DNA from: Rhyacophila brunnea
Taxonomy: Eukaryota > Arthropoda > Insecta > Trichoptera > Rhyacophilidae
Reading direction: 5' to 3'
NCBI GenBank assembly: GCA_022495005.1
Contig: JAGYXB010001753.1
Coordinates: forward strand, 1,488,001-1,552,000
DNA length: 64,000 nucleotides
The position numbers and the translations under genes are program-made. The notes under the pieces were generated by a model. The model ran no database searches. It was not told the origin of the DNA and saw only the letters and a program-made list of their open reading frames with translations. Positions 8,701 to 18,856 of this stretch are shown one piece after another (positions within the stretch are counted from its first letter, which is position 1; each line of letters opens with the position of its first letter).

Positions 8701-10753
8701 TCATGTGTCAAACTGACAGGAGGTGGACGCCGCCATGTTTCATTTCCGTGCGCATCTCATTTTGTATAGGTTTCTTATTCGGCCAATAAACCACTGACTG
8801 CGTTGAGCGCGGTTCAAAGCTGTATGTATACGGCTGTAACACTACAATTGAAATTTACAGATGCGGCCTGACTATATAGGGAGCCTGGATTTGAACACAA
8901 TTTTATATACACCTAATGAAACAGTCAATTCAATATATATTTTTTATTATCAATTCATAAAGTGGAACTCGCAATTTAGTTTCATGGCTTGACTTTATTA
9001 TTAGGCAGCCTTAGTTAAAATGCATGCGGGCGAAAACGGATTGTGCAATGAAATAGTAGTTCATGAGTCCATTTATTTCAGTTGCACTGACATATATCTA
9101 GACTGCGTCTAGTAGAAACAGTTTTTTTTTAACATTATGATTGATTTGTCCAACACAGATCTAATGATGTCAGTCGTCAGATCAGTGTTGGATGCAACAT
9201 ATCACTGCGCTTCAAATCATTCATTTTCAAACGAGCTCTAAGACACTAGACACTCTCATAACAAATCGAATGATAGGATCAATATTCTTGTAGGCAGAGA
9301 AAAAGACTTGACCTTTCTTGTCCGCCCGGCTGCACCCAGTCATCTGTGATGACTTCTTCTGTGACCTGGCATTCGACCTCATCATTATCAATCTCCACAT
9401 GCTCCACCGTAAAGCTGTCGGACCGATACTGCATGGACTCGCCGTAGTTGCCCATGTTCCCCACCATGTCCTGCGCCAGGAAGATCAGATTCTCCGCGGC
9501 TATCTGGTCGGTGTCGGCGATTATGCTGTCACCACCCTGAGGAAATGAAAGAGAGTAACATTACTGTGAAGTTACGAACTTCGACTTAATTGATACAAAA
9601 AGCATTTCTTCTTAGTGGGAATATGGTATTAATTTCTCATTCTCAAACTGATTGTTATCCTGTCCAAAAATCTTTTACTGCTTGCAATGTATTTTAGAAA
9701 ATAATGTAATTTGGAAAAGGCATCGATAGGACCATGGCAGCTGGAATCCATCAGGAGACCAATGCTCAACTGAGGTTCAGTATCATCAAGGAATATAAGT
9801 TTTTAAACTAACATGTCAAAATTATATAATTCATTGTACCATAATAAAATTTGACATGTACAATACTTTTACTTCCTATTATGCATAAAATAATGACGTC
9901 TGGGTCTACGATTTAGGATTCTTAACAAATAATGGTGTAAGTACTCAAATTAATAATTTTCAAACAATGTTACGGAAATGTTTGAGTGTAAGTTACCAGA
10001 TGTGAGGAATGGGAGTCCATGGAGGCATAGTGTTGATTTTGAACGGTCTCCATTCCGCATATCACCTCTTCGGAGACTACTCCGCCACTCTGTACCTGCA
10101 AAAATATAAGAGAAATAAAGACTAATGCATAACGACTGTATGTTACACACACTAAATCCAGAGGGAAGTTATCAGTGGACTAAGTATAGTGATCCGAAAT
10201 TGGGTGGTAAAATATTTTCAAAAATATACATTGGAATGGATATGCTTGGTTGACGCAGGGTTTAATTGAATTTTAAAAACTAACCAACGCTATCTGCAAT
10301 TCGTAGTCGTAGTTCAATGAAAACATACAAATACATAAAATAACTGACAAAGTTTAGTGTGCACTATTTATGTCGGGTCTTAACAAGTCTACCTCCACCC
10401 TTCGCCACTGGTGGGGAGTCACCACAATCACTGCGTTACTAAGGAAGCTGTTCAAATAGCAGTGATTTTTGTCACACTTAGTATATTATTATTCCAAAAA
10501 TATTGTTGTTGTTAAAAATATTTCACGACCCACTCAATACGCTTATCTACGCAAAGGTCCCTTTCAGTAGTGTGGCAATATTATAATGTAATACAGTGTG
10601 ATAGGTTAGCAAGAGGTGTTGCCATTAATCAAACAATAACGCCATATTTTCAACAATATTTATTTGAACTCACCCGGGGATCTTCATCCCACCGCAGCGT
10701 ATAGCTGCCACCATCCATGGCGCTCACTATAAAGTCCAGGGTGGCATAAAAAC
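2654..10753 (-). CDS. C2H2 zinc-finger protein gene, nine coding exons (3' end not found)
   Basis: Exons in transcript order: 10674-10753 (ATG at 10716-10718), 9997-10095, 9313-9536, 7423-7513, 6832-7036, 5642-5706, 3641-3856, 3214-3355, 2654-2783. Every junction is AG/GT and the nine splice phases fit without a break, giving about 405 residues from that ATG. Residues 1-153 are acidic with no fold I recognise. Two C2H2 fingers at about 164-184 and 192-212 are joined by a linker of TGEKP type (QNDRPFG). A basic segment KRKPGRRR (about 230-237) could be a nuclear signal. Three more fingers follow at about 297-317, 325-346 and 384-405. The product should be a nuclear DNA-binding regulator. I do not recognise the ortholog, so no symbol is given. 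The last visible codon is split (AG + next exon), so at least one more exon should follow, probably past the left edge. Confidence 0.85.
3214..3355 (-). CDS. Zinc-finger gene exon 8 (finger 4)
   Basis: Acceptor TTTTTATTTGTAG at 3356. The exon opens with Ile-His, completing finger 3, and then carries finger 4 (CTVCGELCWSREQLAAHSRA then H, spacing C2-12-4). Two donors lie 9 bases apart in the same phase: ATG/GTAAGA (exon end 3214) and ATG/GTAACG (exon end 3223). Use of the inner one would remove three residues (Gly-Asn-Asp). Confidence 0.85.
3641..3856 (-). CDS. Zinc-finger gene exon 7 (finger 3 start)
   Basis: Acceptor GTTTACAG at 3857, donor AAGA/GTAAGT at 3640, 72 codons, phase 0. A Ser/Thr/Ala-rich spacer leads to finger 3 (CQHCGVGFAREKALASHSR). 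The last zinc ligand of finger 3 is supplied by exon 8, so the intron splits the finger between its two histidines. Confidence 0.85.
4597..5601 (+). mobile_element. THAP-type DNA transposon remnant with long terminal repeats
   Basis: Perfect 19-bp inverted repeats at 4603-4621 and 5577-5595, extended outward by CATAT(C/T), bound about 1 kb of sequence. Inside are a THAP-like start (4918) and words shared with 20905-21260 (gtcgggtctgccg, ttacaataaaggt). Family is uncertain: THAP domains occur in P elements and related transposases. It sits antisense in an intron of the zinc-finger gene (exon 6 to 7). Confidence 0.6.
4918..4992 (+). pseudogene. THAP-domain N-terminus of a transposase (fragment)
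   Basis: ATG at 4918 reads MPVCLVKNCKKNL, then NTPRKMGYHFS. The early C-x4-C pair and the following G-x-H-F match the first half of a THAP zinc-dependent DNA-binding domain. The second zinc pair is not seen. Coding stops making sense soon after 4992, either at a degenerate donor (CAT/GTGTTA) or by decay. Confidence 0.45.
5642..5706 (-). CDS. Zinc-finger gene exon 6 (basic linker)
   Basis: A 65-base exon with acceptor GTCTTTCAG and donor GAG/GTTAGA. Its first two bases complete GAT with the G left by exon 5. Encodes SLLPEVPKRKPGRRRSPQSS, a basic stretch that looks like a nuclear localisation signal. It was missed by simple frame calling because of its size; its phase bridges exons 5 and 7 exactly. 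Confidence 0.75.
6047..6117 (+). pseudogene. Second THAP-like first exon
   Basis: ATG at 6047 reads MVLCVVLKYGSRTDKQEDG then ITFHR before a consensus donor (CATAG/GTAAGT at 6118). THAP proteins often begin M-V-x-C-x3-x-C-G and have an intron at F-H-R. Here the expected second cysteine is tyrosine (KYG), so the domain is probably inactive. It lies antisense in an intron of the zinc-finger gene. Element ends were not resolved. Confidence 0.4.
6832..7036 (-). CDS. Zinc-finger gene exon 5 (fingers 1 and 2)
   Basis: Acceptor GAACAG at 7037, donor GAAG/GTATTC at 6831 (phase 1). Both fingers have C-x2-C-x12-H-x3-H spacing (CDFCSRRFRKKANLVNH and CNLCGARYVRRNDLLNH starts) and are linked by HQNDRPFG, the usual seven-residue linker geometry. 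The exon is the strongest single piece of evidence for the gene. Confidence 0.9.
7423..7513 (-). CDS. Zinc-finger gene exon 4
   Basis: Acceptor CATTACAG at 7514; its first base completes the arginine codon from exon 3. Donor CAG/GTCTGT at 7422, phase 0. Encodes VEVPLEQMTMAVIEQNNEEN and DIDVPLPTDQ, an acidic spacer before the fingers. Confidence 0.8.
7767..7883 (-). repeat. Intronic near-perfect hairpin (possible hpRNA or tiny MITE)
   Basis: Arms 7767-7794 and 7856-7883 are reverse complements over 28 bases with one mismatch. Nested arms 7808-7820 and 7830-7842 pair over 13 with one mismatch, leaving a 9-base loop. On the minus strand, the sense strand of the host zinc-finger gene, both mismatches become G.U pairs, and the A/T-rich spacers between the two sets also pair partly. 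The segment lies in the intron between exons 3 and 4. Confidence 0.7.
7900..9270 (-). other. Intron of the zinc-finger gene
   Basis: AT-rich sequence with no exon seen on either strand. A small imperfect hairpin at about 9148-9192 (TCCAACACAGATCT against AGATCAGTGTTGGA) is the only structure noted. Confidence 0.5.
9313..9536 (-). CDS. Zinc-finger gene exon 3 (acidic segment)
   Basis: Acceptor TTTCCTCAG at 9537, donor AAAG/GTCAAG at 9312. Enters at phase 0 and ends two bases into an arginine codon. It is noticeably GC-richer than the flanking introns. The product is acidic, including VEHVEIDNDEVECQVTEEV, and may act as an activation or interaction region (inference). Confidence 0.8.
9997..10095 (-). 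CDS. Zinc-finger gene exon 2 (33 codons)
   Basis: Acceptor TTTTTGCAG, donor CTG/GTAACT, phase 0 at both ends. Encodes VQSGGVVSEEVICGMETVQN and onward to SHSSHL. No domain recognised. Confidence 0.8.
10173..10410. mobile_element. hAT-like MITE, CAGTGGCG family, degenerate copy
   Basis: Ends with CTTCGCCACTG and contains the family words 'gtttagtgtgcactatttatgtcgg' in part and 'gttcaatgaaaac'. The left end (CAGTGGAC) is worn and no target duplication is visible. Located in the first intron of the zinc-finger gene. Confidence 0.5.
10674..10753 (-). CDS. Zinc-finger gene, first recognised coding exon
   Basis: The ATG at 10718-10716 has strong context (GCGCCATGG) and begins MDGGSYTLRWDEDPR before a GTGAGT donor at 10673. 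The frame is also open upstream (FYATLDFIVSA) to a possible acceptor (GATAG) at 10754, which would need one base from an earlier exon. The true N-terminus may therefore lie further upstream. Exon end phase 0. Confidence 0.75.
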
Positions 10754-10876
10754 CTATCAAAATATAATTACATTAGTGTCATTTCAGGAGTGTTATAATA
10801 CGGTGCTGGGGATCGAATGAGTACAAATACACCCTTTGATTTACCATATTTTATCTAAACTTATATACATTTTACG

Positions 10877-11105
10877 CAGCAGGAAGGGTGGAGATTGACT
10901 GTGGAGATCTGACATAAATTGTGCACACTATACTTTGTCAGTTATATTCATTTGTTTTCATTAATTGAATTTTAGAAACCAACTACTTAATACCATCTAC
11001 AATTTATATTCTTAGTTCAATGAAAACAAATAAGTGTAACTGACAATGTTTAGTGTGCACTATTTATATTGGATCTCCACAGCCTACTTCTGCCCTTCGT
11101 CAATG
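10877..11105. mobile_element. hAT-like MITE, CAGTGGCG family
   Basis: The two halves mirror each other: 'gtgcacactatactttgtcag' in part near the left and 'gacaatgtttagtgtgcac' near the right, with worn termini. Flanking 8-mers attttacg and gtttgacg agree at 6 of 8 positions, in line with an old 8-bp hAT duplication. Confidence 0.55.
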
Positions 11106-11350
11106 GTTTGACGCATAGTTTGTGAGACAATTGTGGCGACAGTCATTGATCGGACTATTAGGATTATGTGTCATACAGCAAATAAGATGTTGGCTGATTA
11201 GTATGTAGCGGTTTTCAGCCAATGATATTTTACATTGCAGTAACGCAAGTAAGCCCAAACTGAACGTAAGCTCCATACAATTTTTGTTTGCAAGTGCGTC
11301 ATCATGAGCACAGTGAAATATTACAAACCTTGTTAGAAGGCACCATTGAT

Positions 11351-11598
11351 CAAGTCGCACCGTGAGTGTAAAACCAAGGCATCTGCAAATTTTTCAATTT
11401 CGAGATTAAATGCAAAAGTCGTGAACTTGATAATGTAAAAGCGAAGTAACTGAAAGAACATGCAATATAATGTAGATATAAACCAAATATTATGGTTTTT
11501 TTTAGAAACTCTATTTCTCCCAACAAAACAAACCCTAATATATCCAAAATATGTCTTTTGCAGATGCCTTGGTTTTACACTCACGGTACGAAGTTGAG
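11351..11598. mobile_element. MITE with 31-bp perfect terminal inverted repeats
   Basis: 11359-11389 and 11557-11587 are exact reverse complements over 31 bases (starting ACCGTGAGTGTAAAACCAAG). Similarity continues a few bases outward. The 170-base interior is AT-rich and non-coding; the open minus-strand frames here are incidental. The perfect ends suggest recent activity. Confidence 0.75.
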
Positions 11599-11599
11599 T

Positions 11600-14500
11600 A
11601 AATCAACTATAATGCTAAAAGTCGATTGTAAATTCTGCATAACTATTCTTGATATTCCGTAAATGAGGGATTATTCTCATAAGATTAATCATTATTATTC
11701 TATTATTTTTAATGTTGTAGTAGGAGGACAAGTCAAAACATTCAAATTATATACGTGAACATGAAAATATGACATTGTATACACCGTGTTCATGGAATAT
11801 AATCCAAGGTTGGTGATAAAATGCTTCAACTGTTCATACATAGCAATTACGTGTTTGAACTTTGTGTCATGCATAAGTTGATATGCGGTTATGTGAAAAC
11901 TGTTCCTAACTCAGTTTTTAATTGCCACTAATACTCAATTAGGTATGCTATATTTTGATCATCGATTTATTGCTTAGACAGAGTACCTATCTGAATCTGC
12001 CGTATACACTGCAATAAGATTTAAATACCGCAACTTCATGCCCATGTCTTTGACATATTCTGCTAACGTGTTTAAAGGTTGTGAGTTTTTTCGATTCTTG
12101 AGATAAAAGTACTCGATTTAAAGAATATTAGGTTATCGATACATCCATAAATTTACAGCACTGTCTCGTCAAAAAAAATACTTATGGACTGAATTAAGTA
12201 TTTATTTAATAATATTTTTAATAATAACGTAGAAATCAAAATGAAGAAACAAATTTACCAATGTAAGACAATTGAATTGTTTAAAATTCACTGAAACTAT
12301 TGAATAATAAACATGATACAACCAACGGACCAGTGTGAACAACCTAAGGTACTCAGAATGATTTCATGTGGCCCAGCAAGATTTTTTTTACAATAATATA
12401 TCGTGGAATAAGAATAAATGAGATTTTTTTTGTTCTGAAAAATAATCGGTTTGCATAATGCAAATCTCCAATGATTTTTTGGCGATTAACTTGGCCGTCT
12501 TGAATAGAGTTTGTTTGGAGCAAAATTACATTTTTCACTCCTTGACTACTAAATACCTTCCAGTATAACCTAACCTAACTGTCATTTAATACACAGATTT
12601 GTTTACAATTCATAAAACTCTATGGTAAATATATTAATACAAATTACAAAACAAAAAGTCATGCCCATTTATATAAATACATACACAAAACTTCTTGTAT
12701 TATTGACAATATGGCACACAGCATAACTTCTGTGATCGGCTGCTTGCAGCATGTTTATTATTTAATTTCAACATGTATCCATATTATTCGATTGTGTTAT
12801 ATTGATTAGTTTCGTATGACATTTGTTCATTTTGATTTCTATATTAAAAAGTAATGGTTTATTTAGTATTTCTTTGACACTATATACGACTACTGTATAT
12901 CTGTCCTTTTATTATATAAAAAGAATTAAAATAATATCCACAAATCCACAAGAGGTTAATATTATTCATGGCCAACACTAAACTGTTCCAAATTTGATTT
13001 AAAAAATGGCAAGTAAGCACAATATTATTTAAAAGGTATCAAATTGTTAAAAATGACAGTGCTTTGAAGGTATTTTAGTGCATGGTAATGTAGTTTTAAT
13101 AATAGTTATCCTATTGGAATAGTGTGCTGAATAATTCTACATGTGCAATAATGAATAATCCGTTGTATATACGTTTGGTATGCGTACATGTCAACAAAAG
13201 AACAGTATAAAAAATTGTTAGAAAATGTCATGTCAACAATGGACATTTGTACAATAAAAACTGTTTTTAATACAAACATACTGTTTTTAAATCAACACTT
13301 GTTTGATATACGTGAATAAATACTTGATAATTTGGCGAAATTTATAGTTTTCATAGTTCAATAATAGAATAAATTTGACATGTGAGGTTATGGGTAAAAC
13401 TGAAAGGTTAGCATCGAAATGTCAAATATTATAGATAGAGGTACACAAACAAACAAGTTTACATGTCACTTCGTTTAAATTGATCTATAAAAAGTTTTTA
13501 AATATCCAGTTTGATAAAATGCATTGATTACAGCAGTAATTTTAGTAGATTACATTTAGTTTACAAGCAATTATTCGATTCGGGCGTAACAATTACATTA
13601 CGCAATATTGTATATTGTACACATCCCTAGAGCGAAAAACTTGTTCGGCCACACTGACAATGATGTTAGACACTTATTTAAAAATATAAATCTTACACTA
13701 GTCAGCAAATTTTATTTGTTTCTTGAAAAAAGTTAACCTAACCAATACGGTATTAAATGAAGCTTCGTCTTTTACTATTTTTTGTTTAGCCGTGGACACG
13801 TTCACATACGCTTTTGATCAAATGTTTAGAAGTGAACGCAGCCACAACTAATATGCAGCGTACAAAATAAAATGAGATTTTTAAAACAAAAAGTTATATT
13901 AGTTAAATATAAATCACAGATATTTTTAAGTTTGATCACCTAAAAAAATATTTTTTAGAATTTTAATGACCATGTACATTTTTTTGTAGGTAGGTAGGTA
14001 CCTAGGTATCTATTAATTTTGTATATGAATATTATCCACAAACCATTTATGTTTTATATACAAATTATATGGTATACTCTACTGTATTCGTTAGATAATG
14101 TCACGTTATCTAAATTAATAATTAGGTAGGAATTCAATCCGAATAGAAATTATTGATATTCTATATTTATTTTCCTAACTGCATAATAACAATCCATTAT
14201 ATGCATATGCTTATAACAAGCAAATCCCCAAGCGGATGAAAATAGAACTAAATTTGGATGCTGTTTTCTGTAAATCCGATGTAAAATTTCAGTCTACTTT
14301 GTAGTTTGCTTTTACCAACTTTGAAACTTTTGATGTCACCGTGAGTTTGTGATAAATTGAATACGTATTGTTTAGTTTGCTTAAATGTGTGCTGTGGGTT
14401 TATATTAAATAGATGTAAGCTCGTTTATCATCGGTCGCAGGTTAGTGTTCCCATTTAAATACCCTATTTGTACATTTTTCGGCTTTATTCAATCGAGGTT

Positions 14501-15800
14501 AAGTTAGCAGTCTTATGTCAGACGTGTTTGTAAACATAACTCGATTTTTTTTCTGCGTAAGCCAACTGTGGTTATTAAATTTATCAATTATCCATACATG
14601 AAATGATCAACGGTTAGTCATTATTACGTGCAATGAGCTGAAATTTGTCCACAGAGACCTCTAAAATGTAATATGTGGTGAGCACTCTTCGATGCATAAG
14701 AAATGATGTCACCACAACATACTGATTAAGGTTAACTTTCTAAGGCAAATGCATGAGTAGTCGGTCCTTTTCGTTTATTGTGATTCACATCTTTGTTTAT
14801 AAAAGCTGTTACAGTTAGATTTTCGTTTGAGTATTTGGGATTGTAAGCTCTATTATTAATTTAAAAACAGTTTACTTATTATATCAACCTATTCTCAATA
14901 CTCAAATGTCCTTACAGTCATGTATTCGATTTTAATACCAGATAACTGACACAGATCACTACCAGCTACTTATAAGTTATTGATTCTACACACTTGGAAT
15001 ACTAAATTTCAGTTATTTATGTACCTAAATAAAATTTAATCAATATTTCCTATGACTAATGTCTGTTGGTATTTTTTTCATGTCATTCAATAGGTAGTCG
15101 TATTTTTCTTGAAGTTTGTCTTGCTATTGAAAAGCTTTGCCTGATGAATTGCGAACATTCCATTTTCAAATAACATAAACAAAATATCAAATTAATCAAA
15201 GTACCCTTTTGTCTGTGGTAAATAAAGCATGTGTATATGGTAGGTACATAGGTTCATAGTGTTCCTAATTTAAATTAAATTGCTTTCCCAGGTTTTTATT
15301 TAGAGACAGTGGGAAACTAAATTCCTGTTGAAGAATTAGTGCTGTAAAATTATTTCTCTTCACAATTTACATGATGTAAGTAAAACAGAATATCAGTTAT
15401 CTCTGCTGTACTAACCTAATTACTTACCTTTTCTCCATAATTATTATCCTTGTCATTGCAACTCATGTGTCTACGTTTTGCCAACATTAACATCCATACA
15501 ATTCTATCCAATGCTGTCTTCCTCGAATTTTGGACTCGTCAAGTCCTATTTTACATTGTAAAGAAATTCAAATATAACAAAATATAATATAGTAAGGACA
15601 TAAATCCACATATTTTAATAAAAATTAAGACTGGTTTAATATTATTTTATTATAGAAGAACATTGTCAACTGATACTAGTTTACAGCCATTTTATATTAT
15701 AAACAATGTAGGGATTTCATTTATCAATAGATGGAAACTAATTAAATACAATATTCTAAGAACACTAGAGTTCTTCAAACACATAAAAGATAATATTTAT
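11600..15800. other. Long AT-rich non-coding stretch
   Basis: No convincing coding exon. Likely the 5' flank or 5' introns of the zinc-finger gene. A single element of note is a minus-strand segment 15428-15545 bounded by a consensus donor (AAAAG/GTAAGT) and an AG at 15546. Confidence 0.5.
15428..15545 (-). other. Candidate 5' non-coding or alternative first exon
   Basis: Bounded by AAAATAG at 15546 and GAAAAG/GTAAGT at 15427. All three frames contain stops except a terminal ATG frame of 22 codons ending at the donor (MLMLAKRRHMSCNDKDNNYG then EK, phase 0). Its phase does not match the first zinc-finger exon, which needs one incoming base, so if real it is untranslated or belongs to another transcript. 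Confidence 0.2.
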
Positions 15801-15915
15801 TTGTTTGTTAATACCTAGTGAGAATGCGTTTATGATCCATATTAGTTTTTTACAATCATATGTTTGCAGCTTTCAGACAAAACCTTTTAAAATCTTTCTA
15901 TTATCTATCAAATGT

Positions 15916-16195
15916 GTGAAATATCATTATAAGCAAAATGTCATCATACACGAGATGAAACGTTATCGTATGGAAAATGTCATCGAATATGAGATGAACT
16001 GGCATCATATGCAAAATGTCATTGTATACGAGATTAAACATCATCGTATGCAACGTGTTATCATATATGAGATGAAATGTCATCATATTATGCAAAATGT
16101 CATTGTATATAATATATCTACAACGTCATCGTATACAACATGTCATAGGGAAAATATTATCATATACAAAATGTCATCATGTACAAGAAAGTAGT
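15916..16195. repeat. Degenerate minisatellite, 39-bp period
   Basis: About seven units of a 39-bp period, each made of two similar halves around ATGTCATCRTAT and GAGATGAA. The period is a multiple of three, so a 129-codon plus-strand frame (15805-16194) and a 64-codon minus-strand frame stay open across it. The plus frame repeats the word NVIxYEMKxHxMQ. I regard the frames as by-products of the repeat. Confidence 0.7.
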
Positions 16196-16421
16196 TACAA
16201 TTTTATTATATGTACATCAATATTATATTACATATTATTCATAATATGTATTCATGTTCTATTAAATGTATAAAACATTTTCTTTTCTATCTCGACTTTG
16301 GAGATTGTTAATGCAGGACAAAAGTTTGTATGAACGGTGATTTTAGCAGCTGCAACAAAAATGCCGCGCTGTGTGCACTGTTGTTAATGTCACAAAGCAA
16401 TATTTTATTATAATATAATAT

Positions 16422-16680
16422 ATCATTTATGTTCTGGCAGAACACACTAACTGGAGAATACTAGTTTTGAGTAATTTGACTTTGAAGTTTTTAAAATGTT
16501 TGAAATGGTCTATCATGTGAGTTTATTAAGTAATCGTAAAAAGGATGACTTTAAAATAAAGACTGTTTATTTATTAACAAGGTTTCCAGACGGTAATGTT
16601 TGAAATAAGGAACATTTTGGTATAACTAACTCAATATGTAATTTTTTCGAATTAGTGTCTTCTGCCAGAACAATGACGAT
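16422..16680 (+). mobile_element. MITE, GTTCTGGCAGAA family, copy 1
   Basis: Nearly identical to 27905-28166 (only a handful of differences). GTTCTGGCAGAA at 16431 and TTCTGCCAGAAC at 16661-16672 form inverted ends that extend to about 20 bp with a few mismatches. Non-coding. The high identity of two copies 11 kb apart implies recent movement. Confidence 0.7.
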
Positions 16681-17051
16681 TATAATCATATGGCGATACG
16701 AAGATAAATACAATAGAAATCAAAATCACAGTACTGGTCATATAACAAGTCACATTCACAGTGCCACAGCCTTTGGTTTGGCCTGATATATGGTTGAAAC
16801 TCCTCTGGGAAGGTTGAATCTCACCACACCTGCAAAGTAGGGACGCTTTCAGGCCCCATTTATGTATTATTTTCTAATAAAACAATGTTATAATGACGAT
16901 TGTCTCTTGAGTAACGTGCGTTATATGGATGATTGCGATAACTTTGTATGTGGTAGGCCGTTTAGAATTGAATACAATTTTATAATTGTAATTAAATTTA
17001 TATGTTTATTACTTTTTAGAGAAAACTGGTTCCTGCGAGTAAAGTTCAAAG

Positions 17052-17102
17052 ATGGCTCCAACAACTATGATAGAAACTGTCACAATCACGAGACCGCTAA
17101 AG
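17052..17102 (+). CDS. Candidate first coding exon (17 codons)
   Basis: After an acceptor-like ATTACTTTTTAG (17019), a short leader reaches ATG at 17052 in good context (CAAAGATGG). The frame reads MAPTTMIETVTITRPLK and stops exactly at a consensus donor, AAG/GTAAGC, phase 0. The hydroxyl-rich start resembles N-termini of small MARVEL-type membrane proteins, but no following exon was found, so the function is unknown. It could also be chance. Confidence 0.35.
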
Positions 17103-17736
17103 GTAAGCTTTTTTAAATATCAAATAATAGTAACTAACTGAATATCAGCGTGAAGAAAATTTGTTGGGCGGAGGTAAACGATTCTACAAAAATGGAGGTA
17201 AACGATTCTACAAAAATCATAAGAAAGGATTAAAAACATTCGGTGATCAACTTTACATAATATATTTCTTGGTATCATCATCTCAGCCACTCTTGAAGGC
17301 GCTTGTCCACACTCGTCTTCATCCTTGGTTTTTTATTATCATGTAATTCCACTAAACTTGATTATTTCATCGATCCAGCGGACTCTTTGTCGCCCATTAG
17401 GTTTGATATCTCTTGGGTACCACTGTATGATGAGATTTATCCAACGATTGTCTGTTCTTCGAGCGATGTGACTCACCGTCTCCACTTTGTATTATATCCA
17501 ACACTTTGTATGCTCCCTTACGTTATGCTCAACATGCATTTCTCCATATTATGTACTACAATTTTGCTTTTCTTTTAGATATTTTAATTTTTTTTTCTTA
17601 TTTCATGACTACATACAGCATGTAGTTTTTATATATTTTCTAGTAGGTATGAATAATTTCATACAATAGACATATTACTATCGCAATGCTATTTATAGAT
17701 GTCGCTAGTTTCTCCCGCTGTTTTTAAAATACTTAC

Positions 17737-17816
17737 AGGTCTTCTTCTGTTGTGTTCCCAACCATGCCTTGGCCACCGTGATGGCTGGCTGCGTCATTGG
17801 CTTCAAATATATCCAT
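17737..17816 (-). CDS. Candidate first coding exon (26 codons plus 2 bases)
   Basis: ATG at 17816-17814 has near-ideal context (TGCACCATGG). It reads MDIFEANDAASHHGGQGMVG then NTTEEDL up to a strong donor (CT/GTAAGTATT). The segment is richer in GC than its surroundings. It is on the same strand as, and upstream of, the zinc-finger gene, so it could be its distal or alternative first exon. Its exit phase (2) does not fit the 10753 exon entry, so an intermediate exon would be needed. Exon 4 (7423-7513) has the matching phase. Confidence 0.4.
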
Positions 17817-18001
17817 GGTGCAACTGGTTGAAACAAGCATGCAGTCGTATCTCTTGCTTCATCTCGATTTCTACTATTCTTTCGCTCCGAAATCTCCTTG
17901 GATGACCTAAGGAAGCTCTTCATAGATTTTAGGCGTGATTGCACTGGTATAGATCCATATAGTGATGTTTTTTATCACACATTTGTGCTGTGTGATGTAC
18001 C

Positions 18002-18377
18002 GTGTCCGAAAACTTGTACGTATGCAGTTCGCCATATTACACTTCACCGTGAAATGTTGTATCGGAAATATATGGCCGTATATTAAAGACCGTCCAACCT
18101 CTTTGGGTCATATAGTACTGACATAAAATTCGTCGGTTTACACTTTACAGGAAGCCAGCAGCAAACGCATTTTGAAAATAGCCGATATACTTACTGGATT
18201 ATTTGTTAGTTTAGGTTTTCATTCTTGGATTCATGAATTCTGCCAAAATCAGCCATGAAAATTGAATTAATGTTTATATTGAATCGAATAAAATTGGAGA
18301 CCGTATAGTATACGGTCATCTCTTTCCAATAAGAAAGCTCACGGTGAAATGTTTTATGTACAATTTACATGTAACCG
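18002..18377 (+). repeat. Dispersed repeat family A, copy 1
   Basis: Shares long blocks with 29772-30158 (same strand) and 55399-55740 (opposite strand), for example 'tttacactttacaggaagcc' and 'gtatactatacggtcatctc' in part. Ends carry related words (AACTTGTACGT / AAATTGTACGT reversed), suggesting a non-autonomous DNA transposon. No coding capacity. Confidence 0.6.
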
Positions 18378-18856
18378 TGATGTACATCAGCGGCTACTTC
18401 TCTACACACATACGATGGTGAGATTCCCAGAATGTGCATTTTTGCCATAGGAGTCGGTTTCAAACATCCCGTTAGTATGCGGCACTTGTAGATGGAAGAA
18501 TACATAAATCTTGACTATTAATTGTAGTATTTTCATCATAATGTTTTGACAAATTGTCATTATTATATTTATTTTAATGTTTCATATAGAAAAAAAATAT
18601 ATTAATTTATTACCGAAGATCTATGAGATAATTACCTAATAATTTATTATCATGTTGGCATTACGTGTGTAGGTAGGTGCTATCTTATCAAAGTGTGGAA
18701 TAACAGGTTGATAAGTAAAATTGTGTGCATTTTCTTTTAATGCACCATATTTTTATGTCCACACTTGCCTGATAGAGGTAGAGCTCAATTCAATATTTCA
18801 AACAACATAAGTTATCAACCTCGTATTTACATTAATAATTTATTGATACAACCAAT

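Noticed and set aside
11333..11584. 65-83 codon minus frames
   Set aside because: Run through the 31-bp terminal repeats of a MITE; no domain.
15916..16195. CRISPR-like array
   Set aside because: Degenerate contiguous tandem repeats without unique spacers, in a eukaryotic genome.
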